From Deltaproteobacteria bacterium GWB2_55_19 (GTDB lineage Bacteria; Desulfobacterota; GWC2-55-46), in contig MGPQ01000010.1 of NCBI GenBank assembly GCA_001797465.1, forward strand, positions 422,675 to 465,900: a stretch of 43,226 nucleotides of DNA, given 5' to 3'. Of this stretch, positions 24,766 through 32,665 are shown piece after piece. Under the pieces are notes generated by a model. The model searched no databases. It saw only the letters and a list, made by a program, of their open reading frames with translations, and was not told where the DNA came from. The translations under genes were made by a program, and so were the position numbers. The first letter of the stretch is position 1. Each line of letters begins with the position of its first letter.

Positions 24766-25450
24766 GTCTCGTCTTTTCCTTCAGGATCTCCTCGACGAGG
24801 ACATCCCTTCCTCTTTCTGCGTTGGCGCGGACAAGGGTCTCGACGCGCGCCGTGTCCCTGGACTTGAAGGCCTCTATTATCTCGTTGTGCTGTCTTACCG
24901 AGTCGCGCATCCTGCCCGGGAGGGAGAGCGCCGTTATCCTGAACCGCCCGAACTGCTGGACGAGGTGGTGGACAAGGGCCCCGAGCTTTTCATTCCCGCA
25001 GGCGGTAAGGAACGTGTCGTGGAACTGGTTGTCGAGCTTGAAGAAGGCCTTGACGTCGTCCTTCTCCGCCGCCTTCTCCATCTGGGAGTTGAGGTTCTCG
25101 AGCTTCTTCAAGTCCCTCTGGGCGAGTTTTTCGCACGCGGTCCTCGCCGCGCACCCCTCAAGCAGGCTCTTGATCTCGTAGAACTCCCTTACGTCCTTGT
25201 CCGTAATGGGGCTGACTACCGCGCCCTTTCTCGGCACGACGGTAATGAAGCCTTCGGATTCGAGCTGGCGGAAGGCCTCGCGGATCGGCGTCCTGCTTAT
25301 GCCGAAAGAAGCCGCTATGTCCTGCTCCGGGACGCGCTCGCCGGGCTTCAACCTCCCGGTCACAATGGAATCTTTTATGAAGTCGACTATGCGTTCCCGC
25401 AGGGTCAAGGGTTTTTCAACCGGGTAGTCGAGCACGCGGACTTTGTCCAT
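24752..25450 (-). CDS. GntR-family regulator with FCD ligand domain
   Basis: The 232-residue protein has an N-terminal winged helix (RIVDFIKDSIVTGRLKPGER, then ISRTPIREAFRQLESEGFI) and a C-terminal all-helical FCD domain. The latter shows the His/Asp metal or ligand-binding pattern, for example FFKLDNQFHDTF and RQHNEIIEAF. Members sense small acids such as sugar acids, lactate or acyl compounds; the ligand here is unknown because no metabolic gene is adjacent. A palindrome sits over its own promoter, so it is probably autoregulated. Confidence 0.9.
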   Translation of the reverse strand: MDKVRVLDYPVEKPLTLRERIVDFIKDSIVTGRLKPGERVPEQDIAASFGISRTPIREAFRQLESEGFITVVPRKGAVVSPITDKDVREFYEIKSLLEGCAARTACEKLAQRDLKKLENLNSQMEKAAEKDDVKAFFKLDNQFHDTFLTACGNEKLGALVHHLVQQFGRFRITALSLPGRMRDSVRQHNEIIEAFKSRDTARVETLVRANAERGRDVLVEEILKEKTRHGSY

Positions 25451-25517
25451 ATCTTTGCGGAAGTCTTCTTTAATAAGGCGGCGAAAGGGCCGGTAGAGTT
25501 TAAGGCTTTATGTTTAT

Positions 25518-25546
25518 TGTATACTGTGTACATAGGAAAAAGTCAA
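25518..25546 (-). promoter_or_regulatory. GntR gene promoter with overlapping operator
   Basis: On the minus strand, TTGACT and TATACA are 17 bases apart. The near-palindrome TGTACACAGTATACA fills the end of the spacer and the -10. TTGTATAC-type half-sites are common for this regulator class. It lies about 70 bases before the GntR start. Confidence 0.6.
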
Positions 25547-25654
25547 GGGAATTCTGGCGGCAAGGGAGGCGGAAGCCGTTAGAATATCAGCAAAAAAGGC
25601 ATGGCCAGGCCCGCGCGTCCTTGTTGTTGGATAACGGGGCCTGACCGGCGCCGG

Positions 25655-25680
25655 CAAAGTGGAGGGGCACCTCCACTTTG
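25655..25680 (-). terminator. Hairpin after the secreted protein gene
   Basis: CAAAGTGGAGG and CCTCCACTTTG form a perfect 11-bp stem around GGCA, two bases past the stop codon. There is no T-run on the minus strand, so it may end or protect the transcript with help from Rho. Confidence 0.5.
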
Positions 25681-25682
25681 CG

Positions 25683-26264
25683 CTAATGCTTTTCAGGCAG
25701 GTCGTTCGGGTCCTGGTATATCATCAGGTGCGAGTACGGGGTACCCTCAAACATGACATATGTGCCGAAGTTGCTATGCCTCTCCGGTATCATCGTCTCA
25801 GCTGAGCTTATGGGCCACAATATCATCCAGTGCGGCGGCTCCTTCAGGCGTTTTGCGCCAGGTGTGGCCGGGTCCATTACGATCTTCCCGTCCACTTCCC
25901 AGTGCCAGCCGCCCTGCCCCATGTATGCTATCCCCGGCACGGTGTTCGACGGGCGCTCCGCCTTGTTCATGGCCGAGTTCAGCCACTCCATCGCGGCCTT
26001 GTCCCCGCATATCGGGTCAGGCCTTTCCTGCCCGTCTATGTCCGGCACGCAGGTGAACCCGTTAGTGCCTTTTACGGCCTCCGTGAGCTTCCCGTCAGGG
26101 CCGGGGAGCATGACGGAGGCGCTCGAAGATATGTGCGCGGGCGCGGCTGAGCGCGCGGTCTTTATCATGTCTTCCTGAGACATCCCTTTTATGCCCTTCT
26201 CCGCCGCATACGCGCCTACGGCCGTGAAGGCAACTATCACCGCGACTGCAAAAGTCCTTTTCAT
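25683..26264 (-). CDS. Secreted protein of uncharacterised family
   Basis: A Sec signal peptide is clear (MKRTFAVAVIVAFTAVGAYA, cleavage probably after residue 20). The mature part of about 173 residues begins AEKGIKGMSQEDMI and includes two Cys (72 and 86) in FTCVPDIDGQERPDPICGD. Further on come WHWEVDGKIVMDP, PPHWMILWPI and GTYVMFEGTPYSHLMI. I have a general memory of similar exported proteins in proteobacteria with no known role. The two Cys could form a disulfide. It stands alone between the GntR gene and smpB, with AGGAAGAG as ribosome site. Confidence 0.75.
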   Translation of the reverse strand: MKRTFAVAVIVAFTAVGAYAAEKGIKGMSQEDMIKTARSAAPAHISSSASVMLPGPDGKLTEAVKGTNGFTCVPDIDGQERPDPICGDKAAMEWLNSAMNKAERPSNTVPGIAYMGQGGWHWEVDGKIVMDPATPGAKRLKEPPHWMILWPISSAETMIPERHSNFGTYVMFEGTPYSHLMIYQDPNDLPEKH

Positions 26265-26497
26265 CTCTTCCTCCGTTTTTAGTTAGGGGACATTTTTGAT
26301 TTATACGGATTGAATCGGTATAGGGAGAGTATATCAGAGAACTCGCGGGACGGGGGTGAGCGGTGCTTTCGCGCTGTTGAGCCTGTGTTAAGGCCTTTAT
26401 CGTTACGGGGGAGGGCGAATTTGTCGACACGCGGTCCGGGCAACGGGCCCGCAAAGGGGAAGTTTTGTCGCTCCATCCGGAATGACCGTGTTTTGAC

Positions 26498-26968
26498 CTA
26501 TTTCTTTTCCTGTTCCTTCTTTCCCTTGAAGGCCCTGGAGAGCTCTCTGGCGGCTTCCTTCTTTTTTAGCGTCGCCCTCTTGTCGTACAGCGTCTTGCCC
26601 CTGGCAAGCGCGAGCTCGACCTTCGCGCGCCCCCCCTTGAAATATATCTTCGTCGGTATGAGGGTAAACCCCTTTTCGCGGGTCTTGCCGATTAGCCTTA
26701 ATATCTCTTTTCTGTGGAGGAGGAGTTTGCGCGTCCTTTCGGGGTCGGGTTTGTCGAACCCGTCGGCTTGGGTGTAGGGGCTTACGTGGGCGTTTATGAG
26801 GAAGACCTCTTCGCCCTTTATCCGGGCGTAGCTGTCGTTCAGGTTAGCGCGCCCGAGGCGGAGCGATTTGACCTCAGTGCCGGTAAGGATGAGCCCGGCC
26901 TCGAGGGTCTCTTCGATAAAATAATCGTGGTACGCTTTCCTGTTTTGGCAGACCGGCTCGTTTGACAA
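26498..26968 (-). CDS. smpB: SsrA-binding protein SmpB
   Basis: SmpB binds tmRNA and delivers it to stalled ribosomes. The 156-residue protein contains [38 protein letters not shown] and [21 protein letters not shown], with a basic C-terminal tail starting at [10 protein letters not shown] that enters the mRNA channel. It is full length. The ssrA RNA gene is not in the window. Confidence 0.97.
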   Translation of the reverse strand: MSNEPVCQNRKAYHDYFIEETLEAGLILTGTEVKSLRLGRANLNDSYARIKGEEVFLINAHVSPYTQADGFDKPDPERTRKLLLHRKEILRLIGKTREKGFTLIPTKIYFKGGRAKVELALARGKTLYDKRATLKKKEAARELSRAFKGKKEQEKK

Positions 26969-26971
26969 GGG

Positions 26972-27400
26972 CTAATCCACCCTGAGGATCTTCGCGCGGA
27001 AGGACGAATTCCGGTCGAGGAAGGCGTTGTAGATTTTAAGGCCGATGAAGGCGGCAACGAGGAAGGCCGCGCCGAGTAGCCCTGACACGAGGTCGGGGTT
27101 CGCGCCAGGGATATATCCCGATACGACCTGCCCGATGACGACCCCGGCGATGAAGCTTAAGACGGGGACGAGGTAGATGATGAGCCCGGCCTTAAGGATG
27201 GAGGCGGAGCCGACGCTGAACGTAACGCGGTCGCTTACCCTGGCGCCGATGGAGTTCTCAAGCTCGATGAGCACGTCGGAGCCCGCTCCGCCCGTGCCGC
27301 AGGACTTTTTCGAGGAGCAATTGTCGCACGCCGAGGTCCTCTGCGTTTTTATCACCGCGTTTTTGCCCTTTATCTGAACTACCAGCCCGTGCTCTTCCAT
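26972..27400 (-). CDS. rseC: RseC/MucC-family membrane protein
   Basis: The 142-residue protein has an N-terminal Cys cluster (Cys25, 28 and 34 in SACDNCSSKKSCG) and two transmembrane helices (about 72-92 and 102-122). This is the RseC layout: a positive regulator linked to sigma-E control or SoxR reduction in enterics, where it partners with Rnf-like complexes. Neither sigma-E genes nor rnf genes are nearby, so the role is uncertain. It precedes smpB by three bases and follows the tandem repeat array. Confidence 0.8.
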   Translation of the reverse strand: MEEHGLVVQIKGKNAVIKTQRTSACDNCSSKKSCGTGGAGSDVLIELENSIGARVSDRVTFSVGSASILKAGLIIYLVPVLSFIAGVVIGQVVSGYIPGANPDLVSGLLGAAFLVAAFIGLKIYNAFLDRNSSFRAKILRVD

Positions 27401-27448
27401 GTTTACATAGTATCAAAGACCGGGTGCCATTTCAAGGAAAGGGTCCTT

Positions 27449-27815
27449 GCCGGACGGGCAAATCCGTATCGTACTGCTTTGAGTTCGGGAGCCTGGAGCA
27501 ACCCGATTTGAATCTGGCCGTACGCCGAGTACTGCCGGACGGGCAAATCCGTATCAGACTGCTTTGAGTCCGGGAGCCTGGAGCAACCCGATTTGAATCT
27601 GGCCGTACGCCGAGTACCGCCGGACGGGCAAATCCGTATCGTACTGCTTTGAGTCCGGGAGCCTGGAGCAACCCGATTTGAATCTGGCCGTACGCCGAGT
27701 ACCCTTGCCGGACGGGCAAATCCGTATCGTACTGCTTTGAGTTCGGGAGCCTGGAGCAACCCGATTTGAATCTGGCCGTACGCCGAGTACCGCCGGACTG
27801 GCAAAGTTCATATCG
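27449..27815. repeat. 85-bp tandem repeat array, four full units and a partial fifth
   Basis: Units start at GCCGGACGGGCAAATCCG at 27449, 27534, 27619, 27707 and 27792, giving spacings of 85, 85, 88 and 85. The extra three bases in unit 3 come from a CCTT junction. Units differ at a few positions (TATCGTAC or TATCAGAC; GAGTTCGG or GAGTCCGG). The fifth copy decays after about 25 bases. Each unit can fold with CAAAT/ATTTG and CGGG/CCCG arms. The period is not a multiple of three, so it does not encode a repeated protein in one frame. There are no variable spacers, so it is not CRISPR. Confidence 0.93.
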
Positions 27816-27880
27816 AGATGATTCGTTTATCCTAATCTTAATAGCCTCCGAAGGACATTGGCCTTGCGCCGAGCGGAAAA

Positions 27881-27912
27881 TAAAAAAGGCCGGGCCCCGC
27901 GGGGCCCGGCCT
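27881..27912 (-). terminator. Intrinsic terminator of the chemoreceptor gene
   Basis: AGGCCGGGCCCC and GGGGCCCGGCCT form a 12-bp stem at 27887-27912, followed on the minus strand by TTTTTTA. It lies 17 bases after the stop. Confidence 0.9.
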
Positions 27913-27928
27913 CATGACAGCGACAGGG

Positions 27929-30070
27929 CTAAACGGCGCGCCTGTGGAGCGCCATGACGTTGTCCGGCAGTTCCGATGAATTGGCCGCGGCGTGATGCGT
28001 GGCGTGTGTCTTCTCGCTGATCCTGAAGACCTCGACAGTCTGCTTTAGCGAGGCCGCGAGCTGGGCCATCTCTTCAGCCGCCCTCGCTATATGCTGGGCG
28101 CTCGCCGTAGTCTCGTTTATAACGTCGGCGACGGACTCTATGTCGCCGGAGATCTGCTCGGTCGCGGCGGACTGCTGTTCGGTAGCGACCGTTATCTGGT
28201 GGACCATCGAGGTCACGACGTCTACCTTGGAGACTATCTCCCGGAGCGCGCCCCCGGCGGTTTTCGCGAGCTTCACGCCGTCCTCGACCGCCTTTACCTC
28301 GGCGTCCATTGAAGATATCGCCTTTTTGGTCTCGTCCTGCATGGTCTTTATCATCTCGCCGATCTCTCTTGTCGCTTTCATCGTCTTCTCCGCGAGTTTC
28401 CGCACTTCGTCGGCGACGACGGCGAAGCCCCGGCCCTGCTCTCCGGCGCGGGCCGCTTCTATCGCGGCGTTCAGCGCCAGGAGGTTCGTCTGGTCGGCTA
28501 TGTCGTTTATGACCCCGATGATGTTGCCTATCTCCAGCGAGCGGCCGCCGAGCGTCGATATTATCCTGCTCGACTCCTTCGCCGTTTCCGAGATGCCGTT
28601 CATGGAGTCTATCGTTTTTTCGACTATGTCACCGCCCTTTACGGCGACCCCGCTCGCCTCTTTTGCCGCGTCAGAGGCGCTGGAGACGTTTTTCGCGACT
28701 TCGACTATCGTCGCCGACATCTCCTGGGCCGCGGTAGAGACCTGCGACGCCCTCGCGCCCTGGGACTGCGTGCCGCCCGCTATCTGAACGGCCGACGCGG
28801 AGAGCTCCTCGGAGGCCGAGGCGAGGTGCGCGATAGATGTGTGAATGTCCGCGATGATGTCGTGGAACTTGCCTATCATGCCGTTGAACGAGCCGGCCAT
28901 CTGGCCGCTTTCGTCCCTGGAATCGATATCTACCTTGAGAGTGAGGTCGTTCGTGCCCTCGACCTTCTTCATAGCTTCGTTCAGGTAGAGCATCGGCGAG
29001 ACGACCTTCGATCTTATGACCCAGATGCTTACGGCGCCGAGCGCGAGTATGGCCGCGAGTATCACGGCGGAGAGCGCCATCGACCATTTGGAGGCCTTGA
29101 GGTCCTTCAGGACCTTGTTGTCTACGGTCTTGCCGACGGACGCGGAGAGCGCGAGTATGGAGTCAATACCTGCGCTGCTCTCGACTATCCATTCCTTGCC
29201 CGAGACCGGGTACTCGCCGGTCTCGGCTGATGCGTAGACCGATTTGCGCACGCCCTCGAACCTGCCGAGGAAGGCGTCTTCGAGCACTCTAAGCGTTTCG
29301 AGGACTTCGGCTTCGATGCCGGCGGTCTCCTTCAACCTCAATATGGGCTTAAGGTTTATGTCGACGACGGCCCTGAAGGTGTTGAGCTTTTGCATCGCAT
29401 CGGGGTCGACGGGCTTTCTGGCGCTTATGAACCTGCCGAGTGTGGCGCGCTCCCTGCCCGCGTATTCGCTTACGAGCCATATCGCCTGTTTGAGCTCGAT
29501 GTTCATCCGGAGGGCGTCCTGAAGGGTGTTCTTCGAGGCGTTAGAGGTGAACGCGGCAAGCCTGAGTTCGGCGTTGGTGTCTATGACCGAGGTTATGAAG
29601 TTGACCCAGTCTTTTGAAGGGTACCCCTTGGCAGAGTTCTGGATTTCGCGGTCAACGGTCCTTCTGACGGACTCAATCTCAGAGCGGGCGGATTCGACCC
29701 TTGATAAGGACGCCTTAAGGAGGGTGTTTCCGCTGTCCTGCTCGATGAGCGTCTTCGCGTGCTCGAGCGCCCTTGTAACGGCCTCGTCGCCCTTTGACCT
29801 CGCGTCCTGTATCTTTTTGACGGTATCGGCGTCCGCGGGGGCGTCGGAGGAGAGCGCAATGGAAGTTATGCCGCGTTCCTTGGCCTCCATGCCCGTAGCG
29901 TCGATGATCGCGTCCGAGAGCTCGTTCGCCGTGTCGACCCTTGAGATCTCCCGGTTTTCCCGGTAGGTATTGAGGAGATCATTCGCCGAGAGTACGGTCA
30001 GGCCCGCCACAAGCAGGCCGACCGCCCCCATAAGAAAGCTCTTGATGCTTAAGTGTCTGAGGAATCGCAT
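27929..30070 (-). CDS. Methyl-accepting chemotaxis protein with NIT-like sensor domain
   Basis: The 713-residue receptor has a transmembrane helix at about 11-30, a large helical periplasmic domain (about 35-325) and a second helix at 329-352. A HAMP domain follows at about 353-406, then a cytoplasmic signalling helix hairpin whose tip is at about 513-563 ([36 protein letters not shown]). The sensor repeats AKERG- and GRERATLG-like segments near residues 63 and 205, as in the nitrate/nitrite-sensing NIT fold; that assignment is tentative. No CheR-binding pentapeptide ends the protein. A FliA-type promoter lies upstream, so it is co-regulated with flagella. Confidence 0.93.
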   Translation of the reverse strand: MRFLRHLSIKSFLMGAVGLLVAGLTVLSANDLLNTYRENREISRVDTANELSDAIIDATGMEAKERGITSIALSSDAPADADTVKKIQDARSKGDEAVTRALEHAKTLIEQDSGNTLLKASLSRVESARSEIESVRRTVDREIQNSAKGYPSKDWVNFITSVIDTNAELRLAAFTSNASKNTLQDALRMNIELKQAIWLVSEYAGRERATLGRFISARKPVDPDAMQKLNTFRAVVDINLKPILRLKETAGIEAEVLETLRVLEDAFLGRFEGVRKSVYASAETGEYPVSGKEWIVESSAGIDSILALSASVGKTVDNKVLKDLKASKWSMALSAVILAAILALGAVSIWVIRSKVVSPMLYLNEAMKKVEGTNDLTLKVDIDSRDESGQMAGSFNGMIGKFHDIIADIHTSIAHLASASEELSASAVQIAGGTQSQGARASQVSTAAQEMSATIVEVAKNVSSASDAAKEASGVAVKGGDIVEKTIDSMNGISETAKESSRIISTLGGRSLEIGNIIGVINDIADQTNLLALNAAIEAARAGEQGRGFAVVADEVRKLAEKTMKATREIGEMIKTMQDETKKAISSMDAEVKAVEDGVKLAKTAGGALREIVSKVDVVTSMVHQITVATEQQSAATEQISGDIESVADVINETTASAQHIARAAEEMAQLAASLKQTVEVFRISEKTHATHHAAANSSELPDNVMALHRRAV

Positions 30071-30121
30071 AAACGCCCTCCAGTATAAAAATTAGGTTAA
30101 TGAAGAATTCCGTATATGTTA

Positions 30122-30148
30122 TTATCGGACGCATAAATGGCAACTTTA
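30122..30148 (-). promoter_or_regulatory. FliA (sigma28) promoter of the chemoreceptor
   Basis: TAAAGTTG, 11 bases, TCCGATAA on the minus strand matches the flagellar sigma consensus TAAAGTTT-N11-GCCGATAA at 14 of 16 positions. It is about 50 bases before the start codon, with a GGAGG site in between. Confidence 0.85.
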
Positions 30149-30246
30149 GGGTGAAATGTAAAGTTTCTTTAATTATTTCTTGACAGCCGCGCAAATATTG
30201 AAACGCACATGGATTTTTTAAGCAGAGGTTGAAGGTGGGAGAGGCG

Positions 30247-31566
30247 GTGGGCAAGGGAAAAAAGCCTGAAAACGCGCGTTTCAGTGCGCTTAAGGTCCTT
30301 GAGCGGATAGAGGCCGGGGCCTACGCCGATATCGCGCTTGACGCTCTGCTCTCAGGCCTGGGCGAGGCCGACGCTGGGCTCGCCACCGAGCTCGTCTACG
30401 GGGTTTTGAGGTGGATGGGGAGGCTTGACTGTATTATAGATTCCTTCTCAACTATTAAGACCGCAAAGCTCGAAAGAAGGGTCTTGAACGCGCTCAGGCT
30501 CGGGGTATACCAGCTCCTTTTTCTCGACAGGGTCCCTGCGAGGGCGGCGATAAACGAGTCCGTCAACCTTGTGAAACCGGGAGGCGAGAGGAAGGCCGGG
30601 TTCGTGAACGCGGTTTTGAGGGCCATAGACGCCGGCAGGGGCAGGGTCGCATACCCGGAGAGGGAAAAGGACCCAATTAGGTTTCTCTCGGTCTTTTACT
30701 CCCATCCGGAGTGGCTGGTAAAGAGGTGGGTAGAGAGGTTCGGTATCGACGAGGCAGAGGCGCTTTTAATGGCGAATAACGAGAGGCCTCCGAAGACGGT
30801 GAGGGTGAATACCATCGTTACCTCAAAAGATACGCTTATAAATGAGCTTGGGGGAGAACCGTGCGCCTATTCGCCGTCATGCCTTAGGGTAGAGTCCAGG
30901 GTGGATGCGCAGGACAGGCGGTATTACATCCAGGACGAGGCCTCTCAGCTCGTCCCGTTTCTTTTAAGGCCGAGGCCCGGCATGACGGTCCTCGACGCCT
31001 GCGCCGCTCCCGGCGGCAAGACGACGCATATGGCGGAGATAATGGGAAACAAGGGGTTAATCCTCGCGCTCGACAGATACGCCGGGAGGCTCAATACCGT
31101 GGATAAGGCGGCTCTTCGGCTCGGCGTCTCGATAATCAGGACCATAGAGGCGGACTCGGAAAAACCGTTGCCGTTCAAGGAGGAATACTTTGACGCGATA
31201 CTGGCTGACGCGCCCTGCTCGGGGCTCGGCGTTTTAAGGCGGGCGCCGGATATGAAGATGAGGAGGAAGGAAAAGGATATAAAGGACCTCTCCAAAAGGC
31301 AGGAGGCGCTCCTCGGGAATTTATCAAAGTATCTTAAAAAGGGCGGCAGGCTCATCTACTCGACATGCACCTTCGAACCCGAGGAGACGGACGTCATTAT
31401 AAAAGGCTTTCTCGATAGATTCAAGGGGTTCAGGCTTGAGGACGCAAGAGAGGGTCTGTCCGATACCTGCGCAAAACTAATCGATAAGGACGGTTTCTTA
31501 AGGACATACCCGCATAGGGACGGACTCGACGGGTTCTTCGGGGCGGCGCTTATAAAGGAAAGGTAG
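30247..31566 (+). CDS. rsmB: 16S rRNA (cytosine-967-C5)-methyltransferase RsmB
   Basis: RsmB methylates C967 of 16S rRNA using SAM. An N-terminal NusB-like domain (ARFSALKVLERIEAGAYADI) precedes the methyltransferase core with the SAM loop LDACAAPGGKTTHMAEIMG, motif IV DAPCSGLG and the catalytic Cys of YSTCTFEPEE. I chose the GTG at 30247 because GGGAGAG lies just upstream; an in-frame TTG at 30229 would add six residues. It is divergent from the chemoreceptor, and no clear promoter was seen beyond a TTGACA at 30180. Confidence 0.93.
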   Translation: MGKGKKPENARFSALKVLERIEAGAYADIALDALLSGLGEADAGLATELVYGVLRWMGRLDCIIDSFSTIKTAKLERRVLNALRLGVYQLLFLDRVPARAAINESVNLVKPGGERKAGFVNAVLRAIDAGRGRVAYPEREKDPIRFLSVFYSHPEWLVKRWVERFGIDEAEALLMANNERPPKTVRVNTIVTSKDTLINELGGEPCAYSPSCLRVESRVDAQDRRYYIQDEASQLVPFLLRPRPGMTVLDACAAPGGKTTHMAEIMGNKGLILALDRYAGRLNTVDKAALRLGVSIIRTIEADSEKPLPFKEEYFDAILADAPCSGLGVLRRAPDMKMRRKEKDIKDLSKRQEALLGNLSKYLKKGGRLIYSTCTFEPEETDVIIKGFLDRFKGFRLEDAREGLSDTCAKLIDKDGFLRTYPHRDGLDGFFGAALIKER

Positions 31567-31650
31567 GGGAGATCCGCGTTCAGGGGCTCGCTACCTTCAT
31601 TAATATGCGGCGGTTAAACGGCAGAGGGAAGGTGTCCAAGGCGGGCCTCC

Positions 31651-31986
31651 TTAAGCGAGTATGTCTATAACCGATTTTTCCATCTCGTCAACGGTAGAGA
31701 GCGCCGCGATGTTGGCGGAGAGCATGTGCTTCGCGGTCATCTGGTTTACAGCCTCTTCGGCATAATCGACGGTCGAGGCCTCAAAGACATTTCCGTAGGT
31801 GTCGGCGTAGCTTATGCCCGGCGAAGGGCTCGTCTTGACAGAGGCTGTTACCCCGCCCTTGTCGCCCTCTTTCAGCTCGACGGTCTTTTTCCTGTACCCG
31901 TTGGTGTTCGCGTTGGCGGTGTTCCCGGCGGAGGTCTCTATCATGGTGACAGCCGCCCTTATGCCTGACAAGGATGATGAAATCAT
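31651..31986 (-). CDS. Orphan flagellar rod/hook-like protein (FlgC-like)
   Basis: The 111-residue protein has the N-terminal rod signature (ISSSLSGIRAAVTMIETSAG, then NTANANTNGYRKKTVEL) and a C-terminal helix (VDYAEEAVNQMTAKHMLSAN, then STVDEMEKSVIDILA), joined by a short linker. This is the minimal coiled-coil pair shared by FlgB, FlgC, FlgF, FlgG and FlgE. It is shorter than a typical FlgC, about 140 residues, so it may be a paralogue. No other flagellar gene is in the window. A FliA-type promoter and an AAGGAGG ribosome site precede it. Confidence 0.82.
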   Translation of the reverse strand: MISSSLSGIRAAVTMIETSAGNTANANTNGYRKKTVELKEGDKGGVTASVKTSPSPGISYADTYGNVFEASTVDYAEEAVNQMTAKHMLSANIAALSTVDEMEKSVIDILA

Positions 31987-32004
31987 GGAAACCTCCTTTT
32001 TTAT

Positions 32005-32032
32005 TTATCGGCGGGTCTTGTTTAAGACTTTA
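32005..32032 (-). promoter_or_regulatory. FliA (sigma28) promoter of the rod-like gene
   Basis: TAAAGTCT, 12 bases, then a perfect GCCGATAA on the minus strand. The spacer is one base longer than the consensus. It lies 18 bases before the start codon, so the leader would be very short. Confidence 0.75.
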
Positions 32033-32063
32033 GAGTTTTTTTATTTCCCGATCCGGATTAGAC

Positions 32064-32092
32064 TTGACAATCAGTATCAATCATATTAGTAT
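32064..32092 (+). promoter_or_regulatory. arsR promoter with possible operator
   Basis: TTGACA, 17 bases and TAGTAT. The spacer holds imperfect dyads and a repeated AGTATC, as expected for an autoregulating ArsR-family site. Transcription would start near 32099. Confidence 0.65.
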
Positions 32093-32109
32093 CTATGCAT
32101 ATCCTTATG

Positions 32110-32412
32110 AAACAGACAGCAGAACTCTTTAAAATACTCTCTGTCGATAAGAGGATCGAGATAATCGAGTTGCTCAAAAAAGAGCCCATGAGCGTAAACG
32201 CGATAGCGGAAGCCCTCGGCGTAACCCAGTCCGCCGTATCCCAGCATCTCCGGGTCTTGAAGTCCGCCGACCTTGTGAAGGACGAGCGGCATGGGTACTG
32301 GATATATTACTCTTTAAACAAAGAGGCCCTTGAAAAGTGCCGGCAGAGGCTTAACAGGATATGCACCTGCGGATGTCAGGGCAACCCGGCGAACAAGCCT
32401 GGAAAGTGCTGA
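32110..32412 (+). CDS. ArsR-family metalloregulator
   Basis: The protein of 100 residues has a winged helix with AEALGVTQSAVSQHLRVLKS as recognition helix and HGYWIYYSL as wing. The C-terminal tail is Cys-rich (CTCGCQGNPANKPGKC) and likely senses a thiophilic metal or metalloid. The promoter at 32064-32092 would start RNA after the ATG at 32095, so I take the ATG at 32110 (MKQTAELFKIL, the usual family opening). It is first of a probable three-gene plus-strand unit with a Cys-rich peptide and a CopD-like protein. Confidence 0.88.
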   Translation, partial: KQTAELFKILSVDKRIEIIELLKKEPMSVNAIAEALGVTQSAVSQHLRVLKSADLVKDERHGYWIYYSLNKEALEKCRQRLNRICTCGCQGNPANKPGKC

Positions 32413-32431
32413 GCATTTTTTTTAAGGTTAT

Positions 32432-32457
32432 TATAAGTAGATACGCATAGACTTATA
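32432..32457 (+). promoter_or_regulatory. Inverted repeat before the Cys-rich peptide gene
   Basis: TATAAGT (32432-32438) and ACTTATA (32451-32457) flank GATACGCATAG-type sequence. Read on the plus strand, GCATAGACTTATAT resembles GCATAGATACTAATAT from the complementary strand of the arsR promoter. It may be a second site for the same regulator or a hairpin; both are inference. Confidence 0.4.
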
Positions 32458-32476
32458 TAAAAAGGAGGTGAAACAG

Positions 32477-32590
32477 ATGCCAGACGATGAAAAGGGGACC
32501 GGTGAAAGGCCATCTCAGAAGCCTGACGCTGAAAAAGAGACAAAAGCCGCCTGCGGGTGCGGCTGTGTCCCGCCGGTCAAGTCGAAATGA
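32477..32590 (+). CDS. 37-residue Cys-rich small protein next to arsR
   Basis: A very strong ribosome site (AAAGGAGGTG, six bases before ATG) opens a frame encoding 37 residues. The first half is charged (MPDDEKGTGERPSQKPDAEK) and the second half ends with ACGCGCVPPVKSK. The three closely spaced Cys could bind a soft metal, matching the Cys tail of the ArsR protein just upstream. It is 64 bases after arsR and 75 before the CopD-like gene. A chaperone, buffer or sensor role is a guess. I recall similar mini-proteins near ArsR genes in related bacteria but cannot verify. Confidence 0.72.
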   Translation: MPDDEKGTGERPSQKPDAEKETKAACGCGCVPPVKSK

Positions 32591-32665
32591 GTTGAGCAGG
32601 GTTTCCGGGGCGGCTGAGAGAACGTCAGCCGCCCCTCGGTCAAAACGATATGCGCGGAGGATAAG

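Larger units (their letters stand above)
27401..27928. other. Gap with tandem array and MCP terminator
   Basis: It holds the 85-bp tandem array (27449-27815) and the chemoreceptor terminator (27881-27912). Frames that run through the array are by-products of the repetition. Confidence 0.75.

Noticed and set aside
27403-27811. Overlapping minus-strand frames with repeated VRPDSNRVAPGSRTQSS-like peptides
   Set aside because: They arise from the 85-bp tandem array. The period is not a multiple of three, so the same peptide appears in several frames.
27449-27815. Possible CRISPR array
   Set aside because: The 85-bp units are contiguous with no variable spacers, and there are no cas genes.
27449-27815. 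tRNA-like TTCAAATC segments in the tandem units
   Set aside because: No acceptor, D or anticodon arms can be formed around them.
30180-30210. TTGACA before rsmB as a promoter
   Set aside because: No acceptable -10 lies at 16-18 bases downstream.
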